DNA from: Acidovorax sp. FJL06
GTDB lineage: Bacteria > Pseudomonadota > Gammaproteobacteria > Burkholderiales > Burkholderiaceae_C
Length of the DNA stretch: 64,000 bases
Direction: 5' to 3'
Assembly (NCBI RefSeq): GCF_003852545.1
Contig: NZ_QAJR01000002.1
Location: 37,096-101,095, forward strand
Shown here: piece after piece, positions 9,220 through 17,073 of the stretch
Layout of the letters: each line of letters begins with the position of its first letter
How positions within the stretch are numbered: position 1 is the first letter of the stretch
Program-made: the position numbers and the translations under genes
The notes under the pieces: generated by a model
The model's input: only the letters and a program-made list of their open reading frames with translations
What the model was told of the DNA's origin: nothing
Databases searched by the model: none

Positions 9220-11114
9220 GGCTTGCCTCCTGGGGGCAGTTGCTCGGCCAGCGGGCTGTTGCGCGGCTTGGGCAGGTCGCCCGGCCAAGGCCCCTCCCCC
9301 ACTTCGTGCGGGAAGTATTTGTGGATGCAGCGGATGGGGTTGGGCGCGGCCTGGCCCAGGCCGCAGATGGAGGCATCGGCCATCACCTGTGCCAGGTCGT
9401 CGAGCAGGTCGGCGTCCCACACTGGCGCCTCCATCAGCGCGGCGGCCTTGGCCGTGCCCACGCGGCAGGGCGTGCACTGGCCGCAGCTTTCGTGCTCAAA
9501 AAAGCGCATCACGTTCAGCGCCGCATCGCGCGCACTGTCGTGCTGGCTGAGCACGATCACGGCGGCCGAGCCAATGAAGCAACCGTAGGGCTGCAATGTG
9601 TCGAAGTCCAGCGGGATGTGGTTCAGGTGCGCAGGCAAGATGCCGCCCGAGGCGCCGCCGGGCAGGTAGGCGTAGAGCTGGTGGCCGTCCAGCATGCCGC
9701 CACAGTATTCGTCGATGAGTTCCTGCACCGTGATGCCCGCGGGTGCAAGCTTCACACCCGGGTGCTTGACCCGCCCGCTCACGCTGAAACTGCGCAGCCC
9801 CTTGCGGCCGTGGCGGCCGAAGCTGGCAAACCACTCGGGGCCTTTTTCGACGATGTCGCGCACCCAGTACAGGGTCTCGAAGTTGTGCTCCAGCGTGGGC
9901 CGGCCAAACAGGCCCACCTGCGCGATGTAGGGCGGGCGCATGCGCGGCTCGCCCCGCTTGCCTTCAATGCTCTCGATCATGGCCGACTCTTCGCCGCAGA
10001 TGTAGGCGCCCGCGCCGCGCCGCAGCTCGATGTGGGGCAAGGGGCAGGGCGGCTCGGCGCGCAGGTCGTCGAGCGCGGCCTGCAGCAGCGCACGGCAGCC
10101 GTGGTATTCGTCGCGCAGGTAGATGTAGACCGCCTCGGTGCCCACCACCTGGGCGGCAATGAGCACGCCTTCCAAAAAGCGGTGCGGGTCGCGCTCGAGG
10201 TAGGTGCGGTCCTTGAAGGTGCCGGGCTCGCCCTCGTCGATGTTCACCGCCATCAGGCGCGGGGCGGGCTGGTCCCGAACAATCCGCCACTTGCGCCCGG
10301 CCGGAAAGCCCGCGCCGCCCAGGCCGCGCAAGCCCGAATCTTCCATGGCTGCGAGCACGGCGTCGGCCTCCGTCTCGCCGTTGACCAGCGCGGCGGCCAG
10401 CTGGTAGCCGCCATGGGCGCGGTAGGTGGCGAGGTCGGTGTGGGCCGGGCTGACCTCGCCGGGTGGCACGGGGACGCTTTTCTCCGCCAGTTCCGCAACA
10501 TCAAAATTGATAGCTGTCAGCGCTTGTGGGTGGCGCGCAAGAGCCCTTTTTGGTTTGGACTCCACCACCTCCAGCACGGCATCGACCGTGGCGTGCGGCA
10601 CAGGGCACTGGTGCACCACGGCCACGGGCGCCTGTTCGCAGCGGCCCACGCAGGGCACGGCCTGCACCTGCACATCGGCCTGCCCCGCAGCACGCAGGCG
10701 CTCGGGCAGCGCGGCCAGCAGTTCGCGCGCACCGGCCAGGCTGCAGCTCAGGCTGTCGCACACGCGCAGCACCAGGCGCGGGGCGGCAGCGTCCTCGCCG
10801 CGCACGATCTCGAAGTGGTGGTAGAAGCTGGCCACCTCGTACACCTCGGCCATGGGCCGGTTCATCTGCTGGGCCAGCGCCACCAGATGGCGGTCATGCA
10901 ACACGCCGAAATGGTCGTTCAGGCGATGCAGGTATTCGATAAGCAGATCGCGCCGAAAACCGGTGGCCGGGCGCGGGCCCAGCAGTTGCGCCACGTCGGC
11001 CATCGCCGCGTCTTCGGGCTGGCGGCCCTTGAGGCGGCTTTTGCGGCGGATGCGCTCGCGCATGTCGGTGACCGACACGGCGGCCACGGTGGGGGCTTCG
11101 GGGGCAAGATTCAT
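9216..11114 (-). CDS. Fused gamma-beta subunit of NAD-linked formate dehydrogenase (NuoE-NuoF type)
   Basis: 632-residue diaphorase chain joining two proteins that are separate in classical fds operons. About residues 20-180 are NuoE-like (FdsG) with a thioredoxin-fold 2Fe-2S site (CDSLSCS and CVGRC). About 210-630 are NuoF-like (FdsB), with the NADH/FMN site (RGLGGAGFPAGRKW, NIDEGEPGTFKDR, GAGAYICGEESA) and the [4Fe-4S] motif ESCGQCTPCR. It transfers electrons from FdsA to NAD. The two halves are joined by a linker encoded by a dispersed repeat. ATG 11114 (MNLAPEAP) is preferred; ATG 11162 would add 16 residues but lies inside a perfect palindrome. The stop overlaps fdsA as ATGA. Confidence 0.93.
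   Translation of the reverse strand: MNLAPEAPTVAAVSVTDMRERIRRKSRLKGRQPEDAAMADVAQLLGPRPATGFRRDLLIEYLHRLNDHFGVLHDRHLVALAQQMNRPMAEVYEVASFYHHFEIVRGEDAAAPRLVLRVCDSLSCSLAGARELLAALPERLRAAGQADVQVQAVPCVGRCEQAPVAVVHQCPVPHATVDAVLEVVESKPKRALARHPQALTAINFDVAELAEKSVPVPPGEVSPAHTDLATYRAHGGYQLAAALVNGETEADAVLAAMEDSGLRGLGGAGFPAGRKWRIVRDQPAPRLMAVNIDEGEPGTFKDRTYLERDPHRFLEGVLIAAQVVGTEAVYIYLRDEYHGCRALLQAALDDLRAEPPCPLPHIELRRGAGAYICGEESAMIESIEGKRGEPRMRPPYIAQVGLFGRPTLEHNFETLYWVRDIVEKGPEWFASFGRHGRKGLRSFSVSGRVKHPGVKLAPAGITVQELIDEYCGGMLDGHQLYAYLPGGASGGILPAHLNHIPLDFDTLQPYGCFIGSAAVIVLSQHDSARDAALNVMRFFEHESCGQCTPCRVGTAKAAALMEAPVWDADLLDDLAQVMADASICGLGQAAPNPIRCIHKYFPHEVGEGPWPGDLPKPRNSPLAEQLPPGGKP
10498..10556. repeat. AGCGCTTG-family dispersed repeat at the FdsG/FdsB junction
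   Basis: The plus strand reads ATCAAAATTGATAGCTG, then CAGCGCTTGT, then a CCCTTTTTGG block, in the order seen in intergenic copies. On the coding strand it gives the inter-domain linker with QALTAINFD. It lies between two conserved domains, where an insertion would be tolerated. Confidence 0.75.
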
Positions 11115-11145
11115 GGACCGGGGCGCGGGGGCGTTGATCTGGTTG

Positions 11146-11163
11146 TATGCAGGCACCTGCATA
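11146..11163. promoter_or_regulatory. Perfect palindrome in front of the fds genes, possible operator
   Basis: TATGCAGG-CA-CCTGCATA is a perfect inverted repeat with a 2-base centre, 32 bases upstream of the preferred fdsGB start and downstream of the LysR gene. Position and symmetry suggest a regulator site, perhaps for the adjacent LysR protein or a nitrate/molybdate-type regulator. No regulator can be assigned from sequence alone. A second palindrome, AAACGGCCGTTT (11249-11260), lies in the same 190-base gap. Confidence 0.45.
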
Positions 11164-11306
11164 GGGTGCCCGGGCCGCCGCAGTGTCGGCCACGGGCGCC
11201 TGCGGCGTCAAATTGCCGATGCACATGGGTCGATCACAAAAACAAATGAAACGGCCGTTTTTGCAGCTGCCCATGAATCACCCACCGCAACCCGTGCGGT
11301 CAGTGC

Positions 11307-12263
11307 TCAATCGGCGACCAGAAGCCCACTGTGTGCTGCGGCGTGCTGTAGCCAGTCGGGGGCCTGCGCCAGTGCCAGCGCTGCATCGAGGGCGCGGGTG
11401 GGCTGCACCTGCCGGTGCGACATGAATCCGATGGGGGTGGTCAGCACCGGGCCTTTGAGCGGCAGGGCCTCCAGCCCCTCATGGCCGCGCACGGCATCGA
11501 CCAGCGCTCCGGGCAGGACGCTGCACAACTGGCCCGCCACCACGCTCAGCGCCAGGGTCAGCACCGAATCGGTTTCCATGGCGGGCATGACCGCGGCGCC
11601 TGCCGCGCGGAAGGCGCCATCGACCAGGCTGCGGTTGTGCATCTCCGGGGTGAGCAGGCACAGCGGCAAGGCCGCTGCATCGGCCCAGGCCATGGGCGGG
11701 CCGATCTGCAGCCCACGCGCCGGGCCCTGGGGCGGGCGCGGTGCGCGGCGCAGCAGAAAGTAGTGCTCCACGTACTGCGGCCAGGCCCGCAGCGGGCCGC
11801 CGCGTGCGGGCATGCGCTCGGTGTAGCCCAGCGCCAGGTCCAGCGAAATGCTCTCCAGCCCCGCCTCGAGCGCCTGCGAGCTCATCGACAGCGCCACCGG
11901 CACGATGCCCGGGTGCCGCGCCTGCAACTGCGCCGCAAACCGCGCCAGGATGGGCATGGCCGTGGGCACCGCCCCCAGGCGCAGCGTGCCGCGCGGGTGG
12001 GCGGCGTCGCTGCTCAGGTCCTGCTGCAGCACCTGGTGCTCGTGCAGCATGCGCTGGGCCGAGGCCAGCACCCGCTCGCCCTCGGGCGTGAAGCCTTCGA
12101 AGCTGCGCCCCCGGCGCACCACCACCACGCCAAACTCCTTTTCCAGCGCGCGCAGCGCGTTGGACAGCGCCGGCTGCGTGATGTGGCAGGCCTGCGCCGC
12201 CCGGCCAAAGTGCCGGTGCTCGTGCAGCGCCACCAGGTAGCGCAGGGACGCGAGCAGGTTCAT
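11307..12263 (-). CDS. LysR-family regulator beside the fds operon (FdsR-like)
   Basis: 318-residue LysR-type transcription factor. The N-terminal winged helix-turn-helix covers about residues 4-62 (HFGRAAQACHITQPALSNAL), and the effector-binding domain covers 90-300. It is encoded immediately upstream of fdsGB and fdsA on the same strand, separated by about 190 bases that hold two palindromes. In Cupriavidus the LysR protein FdsR occupies the equivalent position and controls the soluble formate dehydrogenase, so control of fds in response to formate is the natural inference. Direct regulation is not shown by the sequence. Confidence 0.9.
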   Translation of the reverse strand: MNLLASLRYLVALHEHRHFGRAAQACHITQPALSNALRALEKEFGVVVVRRGRSFEGFTPEGERVLASAQRMLHEHQVLQQDLSSDAAHPRGTLRLGAVPTAMPILARFAAQLQARHPGIVPVALSMSSQALEAGLESISLDLALGYTERMPARGGPLRAWPQYVEHYFLLRRAPRPPQGPARGLQIGPPMAWADAAALPLCLLTPEMHNRSLVDGAFRAAGAAVMPAMETDSVLTLALSVVAGQLCSVLPGALVDAVRGHEGLEALPLKGPVLTTPIGFMSHRQVQPTRALDAALALAQAPDWLQHAAAHSGLLVAD

Positions 12264-12288
12264 GGCACGGTGCGGCGGCTTGAAAAGA

Positions 12289-13380
12289 TCAGGTGTTCTT
12301 GCTGATCGAGATGGTGGGGAACTTGTTCGAGAAGTCCTTGGCCTGCTGGGCGATCTTCACCGCCACATCGCGCGCCACCTTCTTGTAGATCTTGGCCACG
12401 TCGCCGTCGGGGTCGGCCACCACCGTGGGCTTGCCGCTGTCGGCCTGCAGGCGGATGCTCATGTCCAGCGGCAGCGCGCCCAGGTAGTCCATGTTGTAGT
12501 CCGCCGCCATCTTCTTGCCGCCATCGGCGCCAAAGATGTGCTCCACATGGCCACAGTTGCTGCACACGTGGGCGGCCATGTTCTCGACGATGCCCAGGAT
12601 GGGCACGCCCACCTTCTCGAACATCTTGATGCCCTTCTTGGCATCGAGCAGGGCGATGTCTTGTGGCGTGGTCACGATCACCGCGCCGGTCATGGGCACG
12701 CGCTGGCTCAGGGTGAGCTGGATGTCGCCGGTGCCGGGCGGCATGTCGATGATGAGGTAGTCCAGGTCTTTCCAGTTGGTCTGGCGCAGCAGCTGCTCCA
12801 GCGCCTGGGTGGCCATGGGGCCGCGCCAGATCATGGCTTCGTCCTGGTCCACCAGAAAGCCGATGGACATGACCTGCACACCGTAGTTTTCGAGCGGCTC
12901 CATGGTCTTGCCGTCTTCGCTTTCGGGGCGGCGGTGGATGCCCAGCATCATGGGCTGGCTGGGGCCGTAGATGTCGGCGTCGAGCACGCCCACGCTGGCA
13001 CCCTCGGCGGCCAGGGCCAGGGCCAGATTGGCGGCCGTGGTGCTTTTGCCCACGCCGCCCTTGCCCGAGGCCACGGCGATGATGTTCTTGACCTGAGGCA
13101 ACAGCTGCACGCCGCGCTGCACGGCATGGGCGATGACCTTGGTGGTGATGTTGACCGAGACGTTCTCGACGCCCGCCACACCCTTGGCGGCGGCCACCAG
13201 GCTGCGGCGCAGCTCGGGCACCAGGCTCTTGGCGGGGTAGCCCAGTTCCACGTCAAAGGCCACGTCGCCACCGGTGATCTGCAGGTTGCGCAGGGCGCGG
13301 GTGCTGACGAAATCCTTGGCCGTGTGGGGGTCCAGCACGCTGGAAAGTGCGGCCAAAAGGCCCTGTTCGGTGACTGACAT
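12289..13380 (-). CDS. apbC: Iron-sulfur cluster carrier ApbC (Mrp/NBP35 family P-loop ATPase)
   Basis: 363-residue cytoplasmic ATPase that holds and transfers [4Fe-4S] clusters to apo-enzymes. An N-terminal MIP18/FeS-assembly domain (about residues 5-80) precedes the P-loop domain with the deviant Walker A GKGGVGKS (residues 106-113), the IIDMPPGTGD signature and the cluster-binding pair CSNC. The length is standard for the family. It is on the same strand as the formate dehydrogenase genes, which need many clusters, but the LysR gene lies between, so this may be coincidence. It ends 25 bases before the LysR start. Confidence 0.96.
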   Translation of the reverse strand: MSVTEQGLLAALSSVLDPHTAKDFVSTRALRNLQITGGDVAFDVELGYPAKSLVPELRRSLVAAAKGVAGVENVSVNITTKVIAHAVQRGVQLLPQVKNIIAVASGKGGVGKSTTAANLALALAAEGASVGVLDADIYGPSQPMMLGIHRRPESEDGKTMEPLENYGVQVMSIGFLVDQDEAMIWRGPMATQALEQLLRQTNWKDLDYLIIDMPPGTGDIQLTLSQRVPMTGAVIVTTPQDIALLDAKKGIKMFEKVGVPILGIVENMAAHVCSNCGHVEHIFGADGGKKMAADYNMDYLGALPLDMSIRLQADSGKPTVVADPDGDVAKIYKKVARDVAVKIAQQAKDFSNKFPTISISKNT

Positions 13381-13484
13381 GCAAATAACTCCTGTGGGGC
13401 GGGTAGTCTATCCAAGCGCTCCAACCTCTGTAACTGCAGGACAATGCGCCGTTTTCCTTCAGAACCATCCCCCAAAGGCGCCCC

Positions 13485-14063
13485 GTGAAATTCAAGATGT
13501 CCGAGAACTCCCTGTTTGCCGTGCTGCTGCGCTCGCCGTGGTGGATCAGCTTCGTGGTGGTGGGCCTCATCGCGCTGGCGGCCGGTGCGTTCTTGCCCAA
13601 GGAATATTTTGTGGTGGGAGCGCTCGCGGGCTTTCCCATCTTCGTGGTGGGCTGCATGGCCGCCTGGCGGCAACTGCGTGCACCCCACCCCGCCAAGGTC
13701 GCCGAGATGCTGGAGGCCGTGGCCAGCATGCCCTGGCGCAGCTTTGCCGACACCCTGGATGCCGCCTGGGCTCGGGCCGGCTACACGGTGGAGCGCCTGA
13801 ACAGCAACAACACCAGCGCCGACATGCGCCTGACCCAGGGCGGCAAGACCACGCTGGTCAGCGCCAAGCGCTGGAAGGCCGCCACCCATGGCGTGGAGCC
13901 CCTGCGCGAATTGCATGCCGCCATGGTGGCAGCCGATGCGCCGGCCGGCGTGTATGTGGCAGCGCTGGGGCAGGTCAGCGACAACGCCCAGGTGTTTGCG
14001 CGCGACCACGGCATCGTGGTGCTGCAGGGCGACGCTGTGGCGCAGTTGCTGCTGCGGGGCTAG
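13485..14063 (+). CDS. Membrane-anchored restriction-endonuclease-like protein
   Basis: 192 residues starting with GTG (ATG four codons later is an alternative). Two membrane segments at about residues 17-36 and 42-60 are followed by a soluble domain of about 120 residues. That domain resembles the Mrr/PD-(D/E)xK fold: an acidic residue in SADMRL (D113), then a strand with SAKRWK (K128), then LRELHAAM and a closing GIVVLQG strand. Such membrane-bound Mrr-like proteins are common but uncharacterised. Whether it cuts DNA is unknown, and the usual Q/E-x-K is S-A-K here. It is divergent from apbC and followed by a hairpin repeat that covers its stop codon. Confidence 0.7.
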   Translation: MKFKMSENSLFAVLLRSPWWISFVVVGLIALAAGAFLPKEYFVVGALAGFPIFVVGCMAAWRQLRAPHPAKVAEMLEAVASMPWRSFADTLDAAWARAGYTVERLNSNNTSADMRLTQGGKTTLVSAKRWKAATHGVEPLRELHAAMVAADAPAGVYVAALGQVSDNAQVFARDHGIVVLQGDAVAQLLLRG

Positions 14064-14223
14064 TGTCCCGAGTTAGAAATTCATCTCACAAAGATGCCGA
14101 GAATCGTCGCCATGCTGCGTTGCAAATCCTCGCGATAGCTATGGCTATCGCTGTGGTTTGCGCCTTGCCTGGCAACGATTTCGACATCTTTAGTTTTTCA
14201 ACGAACTTCTAACTCGGAACACT
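14062..14223. repeat. Long imperfect hairpin element with 17-base terminal inverted repeats (MITE/REP-like)
   Basis: AGTGTCCCGAGTTAGAA at the left end and its inverse (one mismatch) at the right end bound a 162-base element. The inverted similarity continues inward for about 50 bases. The centre holds GCGATAGC-TATG-GCTATCGC. The core is shared, in reverse orientation, with a second element at 55714-55822. There is no room for a transposase, so it would be non-autonomous. It begins inside the stop codon of the upstream gene. Confidence 0.8.
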
Positions 14224-14332
14224 CGAACAGGCCTCGGCCCACCGGCGGGACCCGGGGCCTCATGCGGGTTTTCCCACATGAAACGCCGGGGGCGCCCCTC
14301 CACACTTGGGGTATCTGCCCGCACCCCCTGCC

Positions 14333-15610
14333 ATGCCACCCTTCGCCCCACCCTCCCCGGCCCCATCCGGCGCAGCCCCCCAGACGCCCGCCACCGGCCT
14401 GCTGCTGACCGGCGGCGGCGCCCGCGCGGCCTACCAGGTGGGCGTGCTGGAGGCGATTGCCGACCTGCGCCTGGCCTGCGGCGAGGGCGACGGCCCCAAC
14501 CCCTTCCCCATCATCACCGGCACCTCGGCCGGGGCCATCAACGCTGCTGCACTGGCCTGCGGGGCCGACAACTTCGACCGGGCCGTGCGCCGCATTGCCC
14601 GGGTGTGGCGCCAGTTCCACGCCAGCCAGGTGTATGGCGCCGATTCGATCAGCGTGATGCGCAGCGGCGCGCGCTGGCTCACGCTGGTGTCGATAGGCTG
14701 GGCGCTGGCGCGCTGGCGGCGCATGCGCCCCCGCTCGCTGCTGGACAACACCCCGCTCGAAAAACTGCTGGTCAAGATGGTGCCGCTGGTGCGCCTGCCC
14801 CGGCTGATCCGCAAGGGCCACCTCACGGCGCTGGCGGTGACGGCATCGAGCTACAGCTCGGGCGAACATGTCACCTTCTTCGAGGCCGCCACGCCGGTCA
14901 AGCCCTGGGTGCGTTCGCAGCGCAAGGCGGCCAGTGACCGCATCACGCACGAGCACCTGCTGGCATCGTCGGCCATTCCGTTCATCTTCCCGGCCAAGGG
15001 CATCGAGCTGGACGATCATGTGGAGTATTTTGGCGACGGCTCCATGCGCCAGTCGGCGCCCATCGCCCCGGCCATCCACCTGGGGGCCGAGCGCATCCTG
15101 GTGATCGGCGCGGGCCGCATGCACGAGCCCAAGGGCGATGCCGCCGCCAACCCCACGGCCACCTACCCCACGCTGGCGCAGATCGCGGGGCATGCGCTGT
15201 CCAACATCTTTCTGGATGCGCTGGCAGTGGACGTGGAGCGCGTGCAGCGCATCAACCAGACCCTGTCGCTCATCCCCGAAGAAAAGCGCCTGCACAGCGC
15301 GCTGCGCCCCATCGAGCTGCTGGTGATTGCGCCTTCGCAACGGCTTGATGCTGTGGCCGCTCGCCATGTGGGCGACCTGCCCGGCCCTGTGCGCACCATG
15401 CTCGGCGCCCTGGGCGTCACGTCCAACATGGCCGATGTGCGTGGCGCGGCGCTAGCCAGCTACCTGCTGTTCGAGTCCGGCTACACGCAGGAACTGATGG
15501 CCCTGGGCCGGGCCGACACCCTGGCCATGCGGGCCGAGGTGTGCCAATTTTTTGGCTGGACAGATACCGGCGCCGAGGTGCGGACCAGGGAGCACGGAGC
15601 GGAAGACTGA
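14333..15610 (+). CDS. Patatin-like phospholipase family protein
   Basis: 425-residue predicted serine lipid acyl hydrolase. The oxyanion loop GGGARAAYQVG, the nucleophile elbow GTSAG and the catalytic Asp in FGDGS appear in order and with normal spacing, so the Ser-Asp dyad is intact. The Pro/Ala-rich first 25 residues are probably disordered and I see no signal peptide. ATG 14333 is chosen over an upstream TTG. It stands alone between the hairpin element and a convergent gluconolactonase-like gene. The substrate is unknown; membrane phospholipid turnover is the family expectation. Confidence 0.9.
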   Translation: MPPFAPPSPAPSGAAPQTPATGLLLTGGGARAAYQVGVLEAIADLRLACGEGDGPNPFPIITGTSAGAINAAALACGADNFDRAVRRIARVWRQFHASQVYGADSISVMRSGARWLTLVSIGWALARWRRMRPRSLLDNTPLEKLLVKMVPLVRLPRLIRKGHLTALAVTASSYSSGEHVTFFEAATPVKPWVRSQRKAASDRITHEHLLASSAIPFIFPAKGIELDDHVEYFGDGSMRQSAPIAPAIHLGAERILVIGAGRMHEPKGDAAANPTATYPTLAQIAGHALSNIFLDALAVDVERVQRINQTLSLIPEEKRLHSALRPIELLVIAPSQRLDAVAARHVGDLPGPVRTMLGALGVTSNMADVRGAALASYLLFESGYTQELMALGRADTLAMRAEVCQFFGWTDTGAEVRTREHGAED

Positions 15611-15637
15611 AACGGATTCGCACGGGATCCGACAGAA

Positions 15638-15720
15638 CCGTTCGGGCTGAGCTTGCCTGTCCTGAGCGCGTCGAAGGGTCGAAGCCTCGCGCGGCGCTTC
15701 GACAAGCTCAGCGTGAACGA
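15638..15720. repeat. REP-like palindrome (GGGCTGAGC family), copy 1
   Basis: CGTTCGGGCTGAGCTTG on the left pairs with CAAGCTCAGCGTGAACG on the right, around an inner TCGAAG/CTTCGA pair. A second copy lies at 22149-22207 with related flanks. Both sit between the ends of convergent genes. Confidence 0.75.
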
Positions 15721-15770
15721 GTTCATGGTTTTGCATGCATCCGGGGTCCAAAACGCTCCGGCCTTGACCC

Positions 15771-16898
15771 CTATGGCTGTGGCTTGGGCAACCAGCCCAG
15801 GCCGTGCGCGTGCAGGCTCTGCACATACAGCCGGTCGGCGGTTTCCGTGATCGCCGTGGTCTCGGGGTAGGCGCCGCTCGGGTCCTGCAGGTCGGCCACC
15901 ACCTTGCCATCGTCGGTGAATGCGATCACGTGGCCGTAGGGCTTGGGAATCGGCCACAGCGCACGCGGCAGGCGCAGGGTCAGGCTGCGCAGCCAGGGCT
16001 TGCCGGACATGTTGTCGATGGCCGCCCCGCGTGGTTTGGCAAAACCCAGCCACACCTTGCCGCCCTGCCCGCGCATCAGGTTGTCGGGGTAACCGGGCAG
16101 GTTGTCGAGCAGCACGCGGGCCTGGGGGCTGGGCTGGGCAATGTCCAGGTCGCGCGCCTCCACGGCGATCTTCCACACGCGGTATTTGCCGGTTTCGTTG
16201 ACGAACAGGTGCTTTTCGTCCTGGCTCAGCGCCACGCCATTGGCAAAGCTGAGGCCCCGGGCCACCACCCGCGTGGCGCGGGTGGCGGGGTCGTATTCGA
16301 TCACCCGCCCGGTGCTGGCCTGCTCCAGGATGTCGAGCACGCTGGCTTCAAAGGTGCCGCCCCAGTCCTTGGGCGCAAAGCGCGTGGAGGCGTCACTCAG
16401 GTACATCTTGCCGCTCTGGGCCACCACCACGCCATCGGCATAGCGGATGGGGTCGTTGTCGCCCACCTTGTCGGCCAGCACGGTGACGGCCTTGCCATCG
16501 GGTGCGATGGACAGCAGGCCCTTGACCGCATCGGCCGCGATCAGATGGCCCGCCGCATCAAAGTCAAAGCCCAGCACCCGCCCGCCGGTGTTGGCAAACA
16601 CCTCCTGGCCCGAGCCATCGGCGTTCATGCGCAAAATGCTGCCGCTGAGCACCGTGGTGTAGAGCTTGCCGTCCTTGCCAAAAGCGATGTGCTCGGGGCC
16701 CACCTCGCCCTTCAGGTCGATCATCTGCAGTTGGGCCAGGCGCTGGTTGGGCGCGTGCACGCCCTGGTAGCCGGGCGCGGCGGGCGCGCTCCAGGCCACC
16801 GGCTGGATGGGCACGGGCCACGCCGCCAGGTAGGCGGCCACCGCCAACACAGCGCAGCCGACGCCCCACCCCACCCGTTTTGCCCATGTTCTGGCCAT
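15771..16898 (-). CDS. SMP-30/gluconolactonase or strictosidine-synthase-like beta-propeller protein
   Basis: 375-residue six-bladed propeller protein with an N-terminal membrane anchor or signal (VGWGVGCAVLAVAAYLAAW, about residues 8-26), so probably periplasmic and membrane-tethered. The GPEHIAFGKDGKLYTT, GFDFDAAGHLIAADA, YADGVVVAQSGKMYLSDAS and FANGVALSQDEKHLFVNET blades match the SMP-30/strictosidine synthase superfamily, which includes lactonases and other hydrolases. The substrate is unknown. The ATG at 16898 has a strong GAGGAG ribosome site; longer starts lack one. It faces the patatin gene, with a REP-like palindrome between. Confidence 0.85.
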   Translation of the reverse strand: MARTWAKRVGWGVGCAVLAVAAYLAAWPVPIQPVAWSAPAAPGYQGVHAPNQRLAQLQMIDLKGEVGPEHIAFGKDGKLYTTVLSGSILRMNADGSGQEVFANTGGRVLGFDFDAAGHLIAADAVKGLLSIAPDGKAVTVLADKVGDNDPIRYADGVVVAQSGKMYLSDASTRFAPKDWGGTFEASVLDILEQASTGRVIEYDPATRATRVVARGLSFANGVALSQDEKHLFVNETGKYRVWKIAVEARDLDIAQPSPQARVLLDNLPGYPDNLMRGQGGKVWLGFAKPRGAAIDNMSGKPWLRSLTLRLPRALWPIPKPYGHVIAFTDDGKVVADLQDPSGAYPETTAITETADRLYVQSLHAHGLGWLPKPQP

Positions 16899-17073
16899 GT
16901 GTGATCTCCTCGTTGCATGTTGGAATGCGGCGCATTGTGGCGCCATCGGGGGCCTGCGCGCACGCCCTGATTGGCACCTGCGCGACCCGGCCGGGCTGGT
17001 GCAGCGCCTGTGGCGGTCAAGGACACTGCCGACCGCCTAAAATCACGGGTTCCGCCTGAGAAAGCCGCTTTTC

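Noticed and set aside
11249-11260. AAACGGCCGTTT palindrome considered as terminator of the LysR gene
   Set aside because: No U-run follows on the minus strand and the stem is short; left as a possible regulator site only.
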